A DNA stretch of 64,000 bases from Flavobacterium resistens (GTDB taxonomy: Bacteria; Bacteroidota; Bacteroidia; Flavobacteriales; Flavobacteriaceae): contig NZ_FXTA01000001.1 of assembly GCF_900182645.1 (NCBI RefSeq), positions 930,001 through 994,000 on the forward strand, read 5' to 3'. Each line of letters opens with the position of its first letter. Positions within the stretch are counted from its first letter, which is position 1. The notes under the pieces were generated by a model. It was not told the DNA's origin. It saw nothing but the letters and a program-made list of their open reading frames with translations, and searched no databases. The position numbers and the translations under genes were made by a program. Shown here piece by piece: positions 33,820 to 44,132 of the stretch.

Positions 33820-36537
33820 TTAGTCTAAAACCAAACCTATTTGTCCGTCGTCATCTAGTTCTGTTTCCACAGGATCATCTTCTGATACTTCTGGTTTTTC
33901 AGGAATTTCTTCGACTGGCTCTTCATAAGGAAGCGGGTCTAACAAATTCACTTGTTTTAATTTATCAGTTGTTAATTGATTTCCTAAAGCTTTAAAACCT
34001 TTTACGGCTATAAAGTCTTCTACATCAATGTGAAGATCTTCTTTTTGAACACCTTTTACTTTCGCAAAAACCAATTGCGCAACAGGACGATAATCTGTAG
34101 ATACAATTTCTAATTGCGAATTTGGATGATCTGTAATAAAGCTTTCTTCTTTTCCTTCATTTTCAACTAGGAAACGTTTTAAGAAATAACGCTCTTTTTC
34201 TCCATCGTAATAAATGGCTGAGATCGGTTTTTTAGGTTTCCATTTTTCCAAAACAATCATATCTTCCTCAAAGTGAGTCGATAATTCCGGAATAATAACT
34301 TTTAGCTTACCACTTTGGCTAATTACTAAGATTTTATCGCTTGGTTTAAATTCACCTAACAATTCACCTCTCGCATCAACATTTAAACGTTTTACAGTAT
34401 CATCAAACCAAACTTTTCTTGGTAGTAAAGTTGAAATTCCTTTTTCTTTTAATTCGATTTTCTTGATTGGATATTTAGTAACCAAATTTCCTTTAGATGC
34501 ACGACCTTTAATCGCTAATTTAGCGAAGTCAATATCAAATTTAAGCTTTTTAATAGTTCCAACCTGACGCAGTAAAATAGTTACAACCTCAGCTTCTCCA
34601 TTTGGATTATGTGAAAAATAAACCACTTGAGAACCATTTGTTCCATTTGTTAAATCGTAAGCTTTATCACGTGTTACACCAGTAACATTAAAACGTTTTA
34701 TATAAGATGGTCCCGATTTTCCATCACGATACATCATATTATAAATAGTACGTTTATCGTTTTTATCGAAAACGGCGGCGTGTATAATGTCTTTTCCAAT
34801 AAAAGTTTTGGCATCAACTTTTGTAATCATCAATGTTCCGTCTCGTAAAAACACGATAACATCATCAATATCAGAACAATCGCCTACATATTCGTCTTTC
34901 TTTAAGCTCGTTCCGACAAAACCTTCTTCACGGTTTACGTAAAGTTTTGTGTTTCTTAAAACTACTTTTGTTGCTTCAACATTATCAAAAACACGAAGTT
35001 CTGTTTGACGTTCACGGCCTTTTCCGTATTTCTCTTTTAATTTTGTAAAATAAGCAATTGCAAAATCGGTTAAATGTTCCAGATTATGCTCTACTTCTTT
35101 CATTTCTTCTTCTAACCTTGAAATCAATTCATCGGCTTTATCAGAGTCGAAACGCGTAATACGAATCATTGGAATTTGAGTCAAACGCTGTAAATCATCG
35201 TCGGTAATTTCTCTGACGAATGATTTTTTGAAAGGCTCAAAACGATCGTATAAATATTTGTAAAGTGATTCTCTATCTCCGTATAATTTGAAATCAATAT
35301 ACATTTCTTCACGAATGAAGATTTTTTCTAATGTAGAGAAATGCCACTTATTTTTTAATTCTTCTAACTGAATTTCTAATTCCTGACGAAGCAAATCAAC
35401 CGTTCTGTGCGTTGAAATTTTCAACATTTCAGAAACTCCAATGAACAATGGTTTATTGTCTTCGATAACACAACCTAAAGGCGCAACAGACGTCTCGCAG
35501 GCAGTAAAAGCAAATAAAGCATCAATTGTTTTATCTGGAGAAACGCCTGGAAAAAGATGAATTAAGATTTCAACATCAGCAGCGGTATTGTCTTCAATTT
35601 TCTTGATTTTGATTTTACCTTTTTCATTGGCTTTCAAAATACTATCAATTAAACTCGATGTATTGGTCGAAAACGGAATCTGCGTAATTACCAGTGTATT
35701 TTTGTCTAATTGTGAAATTTTAGCACGTACACGCACACGTCCGCCACGCAATCCGTCATTATAATTTGACACATCAGCAATACCTTGTGTCATAAAATCA
35801 GGATATAATGTAAAAGGTTTTCCTTTTAAAATCTTGATAGAAGCGTCAATTAATTCATTGAAGTTATGAGGCAAAACTTTTGTCGAAAGTCCAACTGCAA
35901 TACCTTCTGCTCCTTGTGCCAAAAGCAATGGAAATTTTACCGGAAGATTGTTTGGTTCTGCACGACGGCCATCATACGAAACACCCCAATCTGTAATTTT
36001 TGGAGAATACAAAACCTCCAAAGCAAATTTAGATAAACGTGCCTCAATATAACGCGAAGCTGCAGCTCCATCACCCGTTAAGATATTTCCCCAGTTTCCC
36101 TGGCAGTCAATCAATAAATCTTTTTGACCAATCTGAACCATTGCATCACCAATACTCGCATCTCCGTGTGGGTGATACTGCATGGTGTGACCAACAACAT
36201 TGGCAACTTTATTATAACGACCATCATCCAGCTCTTTTAAAGAGTGCATAATACGACGCTGAACTGGTTTAAATCCGTCCTCGATAGCAGGAACTGCACG
36301 TTCTAGAATTACATACGAAGCATAATCCAAAAACCAGTCTTTGTACATTCCCGTTACTTTGGTAATAACGTCCTCTCCTTCTTCTTCCTGATTTTCGTAA
36401 AAATGTGCTCCTTCGAAATGTTTTGCATCTAAATTTATAATCTCATCTGAATCATCTTGATTTTCATCAAATTGATTTTCATCTGAGTTATTCTCCTCGT
36501 CGTTTGGAATTATGTTATCGTCTTCTTCGTCTTTCAT
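33820..36537 (-). CDS. parC: DNA topoisomerase IV subunit A
   Basis: The 905-residue protein cuts and rejoins double-stranded DNA as a tetramer with ParE. Features are EDGFKPVQRRIMHSL, GHTMQYHPHGDASIGDAMV (quinolone-region equivalent), GAAASRYIEARL with the active-site tyrosine, and a C-terminal half with beta-pinwheel-like repeats. The GyrA box is not visible, and the partner gene resembles ParE, which favours topoisomerase IV over gyrase. N- and C-termini are acidic (DEEDDN start, EEPVEE to VLD end). Start ATG at 36537. It follows parE on the same strand with a 52-base gap. Confidence 0.9.
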   Translation of the reverse strand: MKDEEDDNIIPNDEENNSDENQFDENQDDSDEIINLDAKHFEGAHFYENQEEEGEDVITKVTGMYKDWFLDYASYVILERAVPAIEDGFKPVQRRIMHSLKELDDGRYNKVANVVGHTMQYHPHGDASIGDAMVQIGQKDLLIDCQGNWGNILTGDGAAASRYIEARLSKFALEVLYSPKITDWGVSYDGRRAEPNNLPVKFPLLLAQGAEGIAVGLSTKVLPHNFNELIDASIKILKGKPFTLYPDFMTQGIADVSNYNDGLRGGRVRVRAKISQLDKNTLVITQIPFSTNTSSLIDSILKANEKGKIKIKKIEDNTAADVEILIHLFPGVSPDKTIDALFAFTACETSVAPLGCVIEDNKPLFIGVSEMLKISTHRTVDLLRQELEIQLEELKNKWHFSTLEKIFIREEMYIDFKLYGDRESLYKYLYDRFEPFKKSFVREITDDDLQRLTQIPMIRITRFDSDKADELISRLEEEMKEVEHNLEHLTDFAIAYFTKLKEKYGKGRERQTELRVFDNVEATKVVLRNTKLYVNREEGFVGTSLKKDEYVGDCSDIDDVIVFLRDGTLMITKVDAKTFIGKDIIHAAVFDKNDKRTIYNMMYRDGKSGPSYIKRFNVTGVTRDKAYDLTNGTNGSQVVYFSHNPNGEAEVVTILLRQVGTIKKLKFDIDFAKLAIKGRASKGNLVTKYPIKKIELKEKGISTLLPRKVWFDDTVKRLNVDARGELLGEFKPSDKILVISQSGKLKVIIPELSTHFEEDMIVLEKWKPKKPISAIYYDGEKERYFLKRFLVENEGKEESFITDHPNSQLEIVSTDYRPVAQLVFAKVKGVQKEDLHIDVEDFIAVKGFKALGNQLTTDKLKQVNLLDPLPYEEPVEEIPEKPEVSEDDPVETELDDDGQIGLVLD

Positions 36538-36589
36538 ATATTTTGTTCAGTATAACTACTAAAAAATTCTTCTATAATTCTTTCAATTG

Positions 36590-38458
36590 TTAAGCTTCCT
36601 CAAGCTCATCAATCTCCACCTTCAAATTCTTGATAATAAACTCTTGTCTGTCCGGAGTATTTTTACCCATATAGAAAGATAGCAATTGCTCAATTGAAGT
36701 ATGTTTATCCATCATAACCGGATCAAGGCGAATGGTATCTCCAATAAAGTTTTTAAACTCATCTGGAGAAATCTCTCCTAAACCTTTAAATCGGGTGATT
36801 TCTGGTTTTGGTTTTAGTTTTTCAATCGCGTCTTTTCTTTCATCTTCAGAATAACAATAAATCGTTTCTTTTTTGTTTCGAACCCTGAAAAGTGGCGTTT
36901 GCAAAATATACAAATGTCCTTCTTTGATTAACTCAGGGAAAAACTGTAAAAAGAAAGTGATTAAAAGCAAACGAATGTGCATTCCATCGACATCGGCATC
37001 GGTTGCGATTACGATGTTGTTGTAACGTAATTTTTCTAATCCATCTTCAATATCTAATGCCGCTTGAAGTAAGTTGAATTCTTCGTTTTCATACACAATT
37101 TTCTTGGTCATTCCGTATGAATTCAAAGGTTTACCACGCAAACTGAAAACCGCTTGAGTATTTACGTCTCGTGACTTTGTAATCGATCCGGAAGCCGAAT
37201 CTCCCTCGGTAATAAAAAGCGTACTTTCTAAGTTTCTTGGGTTTTTGGTATCTGGAAGATGCGCACGGCAGTCTCTTAATTTTTTATTGTGAAGATTCGC
37301 TTTCTTAGCACGATCTGTTGCCAGTTTTCTAATTCCTGATAATTCCTTACGCTCGCGTTCTGCCTGAAGAATTTTACGTAATAAGGCTTCCGAAGTTGCT
37401 GGATTTTTATGCAGGTAATTATCTAATTTGGTCTTGATAAAATCGTTTACGAAAGTACGAACAGAAACCGCTGGCGTTCCATCATCTGAACCCATATCGG
37501 TAGAACCTAATTTTGTTTTGGTCTGAGACTCAAAAACTGGTTCCATTACTTTAATGCTAATCGCACTCACAATCGATTTACGAACATCTGATGCTTCGAA
37601 ATTCTTATTGTAAAACTCACGGATTGTTTTTACAACGGCTTCACGATAGGCCGCTAAGTGCGTTCCTCCCTGCGTTGTATTCTGACCATTCACAAAAGAG
37701 TGATATTCTTCACTATATTGCGTTTTACTGTGTGTTAACGCAACCTCGATATCATGGTCTTTTAAATGAATAATTGGATATTCTAAATCTTCTTCGCTAA
37801 TTGTTTCTTCTAATAAATCACGAAGTCCGTTCTCAGAATAATATTTTTCTCCGTTGAAAATAATAGTCAAACCATTGTTCAAATAACAATAGTTTTTGAC
37901 CATTTTGATTACATATTCTAAACGGAATTTATAGTTTTTGAAAATCGTTTCATCTGGCGTAAAAGTTACTTTTGTTCCTTTGCGTTTTGTTGTATCAACA
38001 ATATCTTCTTCTAAAACCAAATTTCCGGCAGAAAACTCTGCTCCTTTCTGTTTGTCATCACGAACCGATTCTACACGGAAATAATTCGAAAGTGCATTTA
38101 CCGCTTTTGTTCCGACACCGTTCAAACCAACTGATTTCTGGAAAGCTTTAGAATCGTACTTTCCACCTGTATTCATTTTCGAAACTACATCAACAACTTT
38201 CCCTAACGGAATTCCACGTCCGTAATCACGAACAGAAACCGTTTTATCTTTGATAGTCACTTCAATAGTTTTTCCGGAGCCCATTACGAACTCGTCGATA
38301 CAGTTATCTAAAACCTCTTTTAAAAGAATATAAATACCATCATCTGGAGAAGAACCATCTCCCAATTTTCCGATGTACATTCCCGGACGCATACGGATAT
38401 GTTCTTTCCAGTCGAGTGATCGGATATTATCTTCGGTATATTGATTTTGCTCTAGCAT
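36590..38458 (-). CDS. parE: DNA topoisomerase IV subunit B
   Basis: Starting with ATG at 38458 ([24 protein letters not shown]) gives 622 residues; the longer frame begins with TTG at 38500. GHKL ATPase motifs are [11 protein letters not shown] (N and D/E), VRDYGRGIP and [13 protein letters not shown]. The TOPRIM metal-binding region holds [12 protein letters not shown] and [17 protein letters not shown]. The length agrees with ParE rather than GyrB with its extra domains. It precedes parC, and together they form the ATP-dependent decatenation enzyme. Confidence 0.92.
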   Translation of the reverse strand: MLEQNQYTEDNIRSLDWKEHIRMRPGMYIGKLGDGSSPDDGIYILLKEVLDNCIDEFVMGSGKTIEVTIKDKTVSVRDYGRGIPLGKVVDVVSKMNTGGKYDSKAFQKSVGLNGVGTKAVNALSNYFRVESVRDDKQKGAEFSAGNLVLEEDIVDTTKRKGTKVTFTPDETIFKNYKFRLEYVIKMVKNYCYLNNGLTIIFNGEKYYSENGLRDLLEETISEEDLEYPIIHLKDHDIEVALTHSKTQYSEEYHSFVNGQNTTQGGTHLAAYREAVVKTIREFYNKNFEASDVRKSIVSAISIKVMEPVFESQTKTKLGSTDMGSDDGTPAVSVRTFVNDFIKTKLDNYLHKNPATSEALLRKILQAERERKELSGIRKLATDRAKKANLHNKKLRDCRAHLPDTKNPRNLESTLFITEGDSASGSITKSRDVNTQAVFSLRGKPLNSYGMTKKIVYENEEFNLLQAALDIEDGLEKLRYNNIVIATDADVDGMHIRLLLITFFLQFFPELIKEGHLYILQTPLFRVRNKKETIYCYSEDERKDAIEKLKPKPEITRFKGLGEISPDEFKNFIGDTIRLDPVMMDKHTSIEQLLSFYMGKNTPDRQEFIIKNLKVEIDELEEA

Positions 38459-38621
38459 AAGGTGAATTGGATTTTTGGCTAATGTACCATTTATCGGCAA
38501 AAAATGAAAGCGTATTTTTTCTTTTGTTACGAATAATAACAGTTTTTCAATCTATTTAAATTGATTTTAAAAAAATACAACCGTTAAAAATATAAAAAAG
38601 AAGCGATGAAACAAAAAAATA

Positions 38622-39797
38622 CTATTTGATTCCAAGCACTTCTTTTGCTAGCGCAATCATTTCAGGCGTTCCCGTGTTTTTATTTTTTTCGTCAGAAAGT
38701 TTTACAACACCTTGCCAATGTGTATTATCAGGTTTTGTATCGGTTAATTTTATCACCATATTCATGGCAGGAAGACCAACATCATTTGTGAAATTTGTTC
38801 CAATTCCGAAAGACATTTTGATTTTATCATGACAGAAATCAACTATCATTTTTACTTTATCGTAATTTAAAGAATCTGAAAAAACAATCGCTTTCGATTT
38901 TGGATCGATTCCCATTTTTGTATAATGCGAAATCACTTTTTGGGCAAATTCTATCGGGTCACCGCTATCATGACGAACCCCGTCAAAAAGTTTGGAATAT
39001 TTTTTATCAAATTGATTGAAGAATACTTCTGTAGTATAAGTATCTGTAAGGGCAATTCCGAGATCTCCTCCGTACACTTGTGTCCAGTGTTCGAGACTTA
39101 TCAAATTGGCCATTTTAAAGCCATATTGCGCCGCATGAAACATAAACCATTCGTGCGCGTGCGTGCCCAAAGGTCTTCTATTATTAACCATTGCAAAATG
39201 CACATTGCTTGTTCCAATAAAGCTTTGTCCGCCATTTTCCTGTAAAGTTTCATTGACTAAAACATGTACATCATAAGAATGACGGCGTCTTGTTCCAAAT
39301 TCTAAAATAGAAACACCTAATTTATTATAATTATCAATTTTATCTTTAGTGAGCTTTTTAATCGCTTCGTCATTTAGTCGAATTAAATGATTTGATTTAT
39401 AAAAAAGTTCCGAAATCAAAGCCATTAACGGTACTTCCCATAAAATAGTTCTGTACCAAAAACCTTCAACAGTAACTTTTATTTCTGAGCCTTCCTGACT
39501 GATTTGAACTTCAGATGGATCGTAACTATAGCCTTGCAGAAAATCTAAATAAGTTGGATCGAGATAAGGACAATAATGCGACAGATAATTTTTTTCTTCT
39601 TTTGTTAAACGAAGATCAGCCATTTCATCTACAGACTTTCTAAGTAAATCTGCGAAGCCATCAGGAAAAACATGTTTCCCACGATTTATAAATCCATAAC
39701 GAACTTTTGCCTTCGGAAAAAGCCTAATTACGGCATGCTGCATCGTAAATTTATAGAAATCATTGTCTAAGATCGACTTCAAAAAAGTTGTTTCCAT
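38622..39797 (-). CDS. pncB: Nicotinate phosphoribosyltransferase
   Basis: The 391-residue protein makes nicotinate mononucleotide from nicotinate and PRPP with ATP use, in NAD salvage. Features are DNDFYKFTMQHAV near the N-terminus, ILEFGTRRRHSYDVH, GTHAHEWFMFHAAQ with the phospho-accepting histidine, GVRHDSGDP and IKMSFGIGTNFTNDVG. Length is as in E. coli PncB. It is upstream of the transglutaminase-type gene's end and transcribed on the same strand as parE. Confidence 0.92.
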   Translation of the reverse strand: METTFLKSILDNDFYKFTMQHAVIRLFPKAKVRYGFINRGKHVFPDGFADLLRKSVDEMADLRLTKEEKNYLSHYCPYLDPTYLDFLQGYSYDPSEVQISQEGSEIKVTVEGFWYRTILWEVPLMALISELFYKSNHLIRLNDEAIKKLTKDKIDNYNKLGVSILEFGTRRRHSYDVHVLVNETLQENGGQSFIGTSNVHFAMVNNRRPLGTHAHEWFMFHAAQYGFKMANLISLEHWTQVYGGDLGIALTDTYTTEVFFNQFDKKYSKLFDGVRHDSGDPIEFAQKVISHYTKMGIDPKSKAIVFSDSLNYDKVKMIVDFCHDKIKMSFGIGTNFTNDVGLPAMNMVIKLTDTKPDNTHWQGVVKLSDEKNKNTGTPEMIALAKEVLGIK

Positions 39798-39877
39798 GGC
39801 ATATTAGTTCAAATCTTGAATTGCTAAGATACGCCAATTCAATAAAAGAAGAAAATCCCAACAAGGAACATATTTAA

Positions 39878-40858
39878 TTATTTGGAAATAATTTTAAAAG
39901 ATACAATGCTGTTTGTGTCTACAAAAATGGTAATGTATTCGCCTACATTAGTATCATAAAGAATCTGAAATTCTAAACCTCCACGTTTTTCCTTCGCATT
40001 TTGAATTTTTACAGGCTGGTTTCTTTTATTCAAATAAAAAACCTGATTTGATTTTGAGACATTTTTAATCTCAAAAGTAATTTTATCACCTCTCTTGGCT
40101 TCTATTATTCCAGAATCCGGAGTTTTGATTCGATAATCGTTTTCTATGGTTTTATTATAAATCAATGGCCCATTCAAAAAATCATCTTTACTTAATCCAT
40201 CTCCTAAAAAAGTTCCTGAATCGGGAAAATGTTTCGCAAAGAAATAATCAGGATCTGTATCAAAGTAAATTGGAGAAAAATCATTTACCATTCGGCCTTT
40301 ACTGCTGTCATAATAACCCTGTCCCCAAGTAACATCAACCAAACGCCATTTTTTATCAATTAAAACCATATTCCATGCATGGTTTGAAGAAGTTGTTTTA
40401 CGGCCAATATCTCTTACGGAAATTTTAGAATCTCCGCGAATAATTTCACATTTTATCCCCATTAATGAAGCCAAATGCTGATATAAAGCTGTAAAACCTT
40501 CACAAACCGCTTTTTTAGAAGTAAAAGTTTTTTGAATCAGATTATCATTAATCTGTTTTATTTTTCGTTGCTTTTCTGCTTCAGAAGAATAACTGAAACC
40601 TTGTGTTCTCGGTGGATTCAAAAAAGCGTTGAAATCATATTTTATATTGAAAGCTATCCAGCTATAAATTGCTCGTGCACGATCATAATCAGATGAAAAA
40701 TCTCCTTCAATTTTATCAGCTAACTTCTCGGTACTGGCAAAGCTTTTTGGATACTTTGCAACAATTTTATCCACTTCAGTATTTTTTTGTGCAAAAGTAG
40801 AATTCAGTAAAATAACATTTAGAAAAAGGAAAATAAAAGCAATCTTTTTTGGTGGCAT
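39878..40858 (-). CDS. Exported transglutaminase-like protein
   Basis: The 326-residue protein has a signal peptide (MPPKKIAFIFLFLNVILLNSTFAQ). A transglutaminase-like core shows the triad KKAVCEGFTALYQHL (C), SNHAWNMVLI (H) and LVDVTWGQGYYD (D), with a preceding SSDYDRARAIYSWIAFNIKYD helix. The C-terminal part is a beta-rich domain. Bacterial members often act as proteases or peptide-processing enzymes in the envelope. The gene begins directly after the stop of the flavin reductase gene (no gap), so the two share a transcript. The substrate is unknown. Confidence 0.88.
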   Translation of the reverse strand: MPPKKIAFIFLFLNVILLNSTFAQKNTEVDKIVAKYPKSFASTEKLADKIEGDFSSDYDRARAIYSWIAFNIKYDFNAFLNPPRTQGFSYSSEAEKQRKIKQINDNLIQKTFTSKKAVCEGFTALYQHLASLMGIKCEIIRGDSKISVRDIGRKTTSSNHAWNMVLIDKKWRLVDVTWGQGYYDSSKGRMVNDFSPIYFDTDPDYFFAKHFPDSGTFLGDGLSKDDFLNGPLIYNKTIENDYRIKTPDSGIIEAKRGDKITFEIKNVSKSNQVFYLNKRNQPVKIQNAKEKRGGLEFQILYDTNVGEYITIFVDTNSIVSFKIISK

Positions 40859-41383
40859 TTAGAAATTTGATTTAATAATGTTTTTCAGTTCATTATCTAA
40901 CTCAACATTAGATATTTTATTTTCCTGTAAATCAAAATTCGAGCCAAATGCTGGTAATGAGAAACTTCCTTTAATTTCTGCGCCATAACGAGGAAAAAGA
41001 TTTTGGGCAATTCCTAAAACAGAACTTCCACCTCTTCCTCCTGGAGAAGTTGCCAACAATAACATTGGTTTATGCTGAAAAACATCTTTTTCGATTCGGG
41101 AACTCCAATCAAAAACATTTTTGAAAGCAACTGAATAATTTCCATTATTTTCTGCCATTGAAACAACCAAAATATCAGCTTCTTTGAGTTTGTTTAAAAA
41201 TGCTTGCGCGACTTTGTGTTGTCCTACTTCTTTTTCAAGATCAACACTAAAAACCGGCATTGCAAAATCATTCAAATCTAAAACTTCAACATCTGCATTA
41301 TCAAATAAACTTGATGCGTAGGTTGCCAAACGTTTATTGATTGACTGTGTACTGTTGCTTCCTCCAAAGGCTATTATTTTCAT
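40859..41383 (-). CDS. NADPH-dependent FMN reductase
   Basis: The 174-residue flavodoxin-like protein begins MKIIAFGGSNSTQSINKRLA with the FMN phosphate-binding G-S-N/S-x-x-S motif, and contains MAENNGNYSVAFKNVFDWSSR and LLLATSPGGRGGSSVL. It would move electrons from NAD(P)H to flavin, quinone or chromate-like acceptors. It abuts the transglutaminase-like gene. The BrkB-like gene lies 21 bases upstream on the same strand. Confidence 0.87.
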   Translation of the reverse strand: MKIIAFGGSNSTQSINKRLATYASSLFDNADVEVLDLNDFAMPVFSVDLEKEVGQHKVAQAFLNKLKEADILVVSMAENNGNYSVAFKNVFDWSSRIEKDVFQHKPMLLLATSPGGRGGSSVLGIAQNLFPRYGAEIKGSFSLPAFGSNFDLQENKISNVELDNELKNIIKSNF

Positions 41384-41404
41384 ATCGTGGTATTTTTGTT
41401 TTTT

Positions 41405-42322
41405 TTAGACACTTTCGATTTCAAAAATCTCTTTTTGTATTTCTACGGAATAGTCATTTGGTGAAATACTTCCGCCAAAAGCTTTTGCGTAAACTTTTGT
41501 AAATTCTGCTCCAAAATACAAAATAATAGCCGAATAATACACCCAGACCAATATTATAATTACAGAACCTGCCGCACCATAAACACTTGCAATTGTTGAA
41601 TTCCCTAAATAAAGTCCGATTGCAAATTTACCAATCATAAACAAAATTGCCGTGCATGAAGCGCCAATAAAAGCGTCTTTCCATTTGATAATTCCGTCAG
41701 GTAAAGTTCGGAATATAATCGCGAAAAGCAATGTAATGCTTGCAAAAACGATTACTAAATTAATGACATAAAACAGATAAACAGTACTATCTGGTAAATA
41801 CATTTTCAAACGCTCGTTCATCACATCAAGCGTGGCATTTACCATTAAACTAACGAGCATTAAAAATCCAACTGTAACAATCATTGAAAACGACATGATA
41901 CGATTTTGAATGAATTTTTTCAACCCTTTATTGGGCTTTGCTCTTAATCCCCAAATGTAATTTATTGAACTCTGAATTTCTGCAAAAACTCCTGAAGCCC
42001 CAACTAATAGCATGATAACTCCAAAAACAGTTACAAAAACATTACTGTCTGATAATTGAACATTCTTGATTGCCTCCTGAATCTGTACTGCAGCATTATT
42101 TCCTACCAATCTATTTATCTGGCCGTATAATTGACCTGTGACTGCCTCTTCCCCAAAAAAGACGCCACAAATAGTAATGATAATTATTAATAAAGGAGGC
42201 AAAGCAAAAATGGTGTAATAGGATAACGCCGCACTTAATTTTATGGCATTATCATCATTGAATTCGAAAAATGTGGTTTTTAATAAATACCAAGATTTTG
42301 AAAATATATTTTGATTTTTCAT
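41405..42322 (-). CDS. YihY/BrkB-like inner-membrane protein
   Basis: From the ATG at 42322 (MKNQNIFSKSWYLLKTTFFEFN) the protein has 305 residues. The YihY signature is visible: AIKLSAALSYYTIFALPPLLII, LVGASGVFAEIQSSINYIWGLR, and IIRTLPDGIIKWKDAFIGASCTAI, with six predicted helices. Its role is not settled. The old RNase BN label for this family is known to be wrong. It is co-directional with the FMN reductase gene. The start at 42358 would add twelve basic residues and is less likely. Confidence 0.87.
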   Translation of the reverse strand: MKNQNIFSKSWYLLKTTFFEFNDDNAIKLSAALSYYTIFALPPLLIIIITICGVFFGEEAVTGQLYGQINRLVGNNAAVQIQEAIKNVQLSDSNVFVTVFGVIMLLVGASGVFAEIQSSINYIWGLRAKPNKGLKKFIQNRIMSFSMIVTVGFLMLVSLMVNATLDVMNERLKMYLPDSTVYLFYVINLVIVFASITLLFAIIFRTLPDGIIKWKDAFIGASCTAILFMIGKFAIGLYLGNSTIASVYGAAGSVIIILVWVYYSAIILYFGAEFTKVYAKAFGGSISPNDYSVEIQKEIFEIESV

Positions 42323-42413
42323 TTGCTTATTTTTTGATATTCTCTCAAATTTACGCAATCTTGAAAAATTTTAAATTCTTGATTTTTAACCGAATTTTAT
42401 ATTTTTACCATGT

Positions 42414-43094
42414 TTATTTAGATACCTTTTTATATTCCTGATCGTATCCTAAATGTTTAATTTTGAATATCTTTTTAAATTCGCTTCTTGCTGGTTTCAT
42501 TAAATAAGAAATAGAATCAAGCTTTTTTGCTTTTATTTTAGTTACAGAATCAAGCTTTTTCAAGTCTTTTAGATCATAAATATTTTTAAATTTGAGTATA
42601 TTTTTATCAAGCGAAACAAATCGAATTTTCCAAAATATTGAATCTTTTCTGCTCAAAATTAATTGTCCGTCAATGCGCTTTGCTTTTTGATAAAGAGAAA
42701 ACCTAAATAGCGTATCGATATTTTTTTGAACTAACTCTATCGAATCTCCTTTTGGAAACATGTCATAGCAATATTTTGTATCCTTTACCATTAATTTGCC
42801 ATCAACAATATCACAATCAGCTTTTAGTGAATCTAATTTAAGCTTATGAATTTTGAATTTATAAAAGTATTCTTCAAGAATTCTATCTTCATCAATTCTG
42901 ATAAAAGTCGAATCGTTATTGACATATAATCCTCTAAATTTATTCGGAAAATGATCCAACTCAGCATCATTATCAGGTTGCGGATTTTCAAAATAAAAAA
43001 CGGCACAACCTTCTACGCATTCTGCTGCTGCATCTGCTTTTTTACAGGAAATGCTGAGTGCTATTATCACTAAAATTAAAACTATCTTTTTCAT
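42414..43094 (-). CDS. Hypothetical lipoprotein
   Basis: Starting at the ATG at 43094 gives MKKIVLILVIIALSISCKKAD, a signal peptide with lipobox SISC, and 226 residues. The mature part opens with ECVEGCAVFYF, two close cysteines, and continues as a charged, probably beta-rich domain with many S/D/K. I do not recognise a family. The stop of the DUF2459 gene is 7 bases upstream, so they form one transcription unit. The longer frame begins inside that gene and is not supported. Confidence 0.72.
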   Translation of the reverse strand: MKKIVLILVIIALSISCKKADAAAECVEGCAVFYFENPQPDNDAELDHFPNKFRGLYVNNDSTFIRIDEDRILEEYFYKFKIHKLKLDSLKADCDIVDGKLMVKDTKYCYDMFPKGDSIELVQKNIDTLFRFSLYQKAKRIDGQLILSRKDSIFWKIRFVSLDKNILKFKNIYDLKDLKKLDSVTKIKAKKLDSISYLMKPARSEFKKIFKIKHLGYDQEYKKVSK

Positions 43095-43101
43095 AGCAGA
43101 A

Positions 43102-43779
43102 TTATTTATAATGACAAAAAATCCCTTTATCATAAACTGTCCACAAACTCGCCTTTTGATTGGCGGCTTTTAGCGCACTATTTGCCCAAGTATTGCAGGT
43201 ATTAAAAAGGCTGTAACTTCCTTTTGCTTCATAAAAAGCATCTTTTTTTCCGTAGCTATGACCTTCAATCCATTGTGGATGAATTGGATCTGTGAAACTG
43301 TTAGAAATATAATTGACTAAATTTTGATAATTTTCTTTTGAAACCAGAATCCGTTTGCAGTCGTCGCCTTCTCTCAATTGTTTAAAAAATGTTGTATGCA
43401 TAGCTGATGAGCTAACACCAAAAGCAGCTTTGAATGCTGTACTTGCTTTTAAATCTGACCACTCTGGAGTTTCCAAATAAAAGCCTTTGTCGCCCCAACC
43501 AAAAGCAATATAATTCATTAAAGAATCTTTAGATTGAGTTTGGCTGAATTGAATTTGATTTCGCCAGTCTTTAATTTCATTTTTAATGGGAACTACAATG
43601 TCAGTGTGAACTCCATTTGAAAGAATGTAAATTGGAATAGCATCTTGTTCATCAACTTGAGCAATATCTGAATTCACTGTGATTCTGGAAATAATCAAAA
43701 CAGATGAAATGTACAAAGCAAGGAAAGTGAAAAATCCGAAGAGTATCCAGCCTAGAAATTTGAAAGATTTTTTTAACAT
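43102..43779 (-). CDS. TIGR02117/DUF2459 family membrane-anchored protein
   Basis: The 225-residue protein has an N-terminal membrane anchor (about 8-31), then the DUF2459 features IYILSNGVHTDIVVP, YIAFGWGDKGFYLETP, AMHTTFF, and FNTCNTWANSALKAA with the cysteine, in a papain-like-looking order C, H, T. Family function is unknown. It is seven bases upstream of the lipoprotein gene. The region before it (43780-44132) has no gene and holds a palindromic element and a terminator. Confidence 0.83.
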   Translation of the reverse strand: MLKKSFKFLGWILFGFFTFLALYISSVLIISRITVNSDIAQVDEQDAIPIYILSNGVHTDIVVPIKNEIKDWRNQIQFSQTQSKDSLMNYIAFGWGDKGFYLETPEWSDLKASTAFKAAFGVSSSAMHTTFFKQLREGDDCKRILVSKENYQNLVNYISNSFTDPIHPQWIEGHSYGKKDAFYEAKGSYSLFNTCNTWANSALKAANQKASLWTVYDKGIFCHYK

Positions 43780-43931
43780 TTTGATTGGTTGATTTTAGAT
43801 TAGTAATTGGTTGATTTTTCTGTAACCAATTTTTAAGCCAAAAATTTTCACTTCCTGAAATTGCACACCTATTTTACAGATTCGCTTTCGTGAAAGCGCA
43901 GATTTAAACGGATTTTTTTCTATTTTTTATC

Positions 43932-44020
43932 ACCCTGAGCGAAGTCGAAGGGCACACAAGTAGCTCCACAATCTAAATCTCCAATCTTTGCGCGGGCTTC
44001 GATTTCGCTCAGCCTGACGA
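43932..44020. repeat. CTGAGCGAAGTCGAAG palindromic element, copy 1
   Basis: CCCTGAGCGAAGTCGAAG (43933-43950) and CTTCGATTTCGCTCAG (43998-44013) are inverted repeats about 47 bases apart. The whole unit of about 89 bases is closely matched at 48181-48268, including the inner TAGCTCCACAAT. It looks like a REP-type element and lies downstream of ychF. Confidence 0.8.
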
Positions 44021-44046
44021 TCTAGAACTTAAGTATTAGACATAAA

Positions 44047-44078
44047 AAAAACTGCTGAATCTCTCCAGCAGTTTTAGT
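44047..44078. terminator. Hairpin terminator after ychF
   Basis: AAAACTGCTG pairs with CAGCAGTTTT around an eight-base loop, with A and T tracts on both sides, about 55 bases after the ychF stop. Confidence 0.82.
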
Positions 44079-44079
44079 T

Positions 44080-44121
44080 TTTATTCTTTATTCTTTGTTC
44101 TTTACTCTTTATTCTTTATTC
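44080..44121. repeat. TTATTCT tandem-like repeat
   Basis: Six imperfect TTTATTCT/TTTGTTCT/TTTACTCT units lie between the terminator and the end of ychF. No opposing arm was seen. Confidence 0.55.
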
Positions 44122-44132
44122 TAAAAAAAAGA

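Larger units (their letters stand above)
43780..44132. other. Gene-free interval (353 bases)
   Basis: No credible coding frame is present. It holds a CTGAGCGAAGTCGAAG element at 43932-44020, a hairpin terminator at 44047-44078 and a T-rich TTATTCT repeat at 44080-44121. The first 150 bases, next to the start of the DUF2459 gene, are the likely site of that gene's promoter. Confidence 0.6.
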
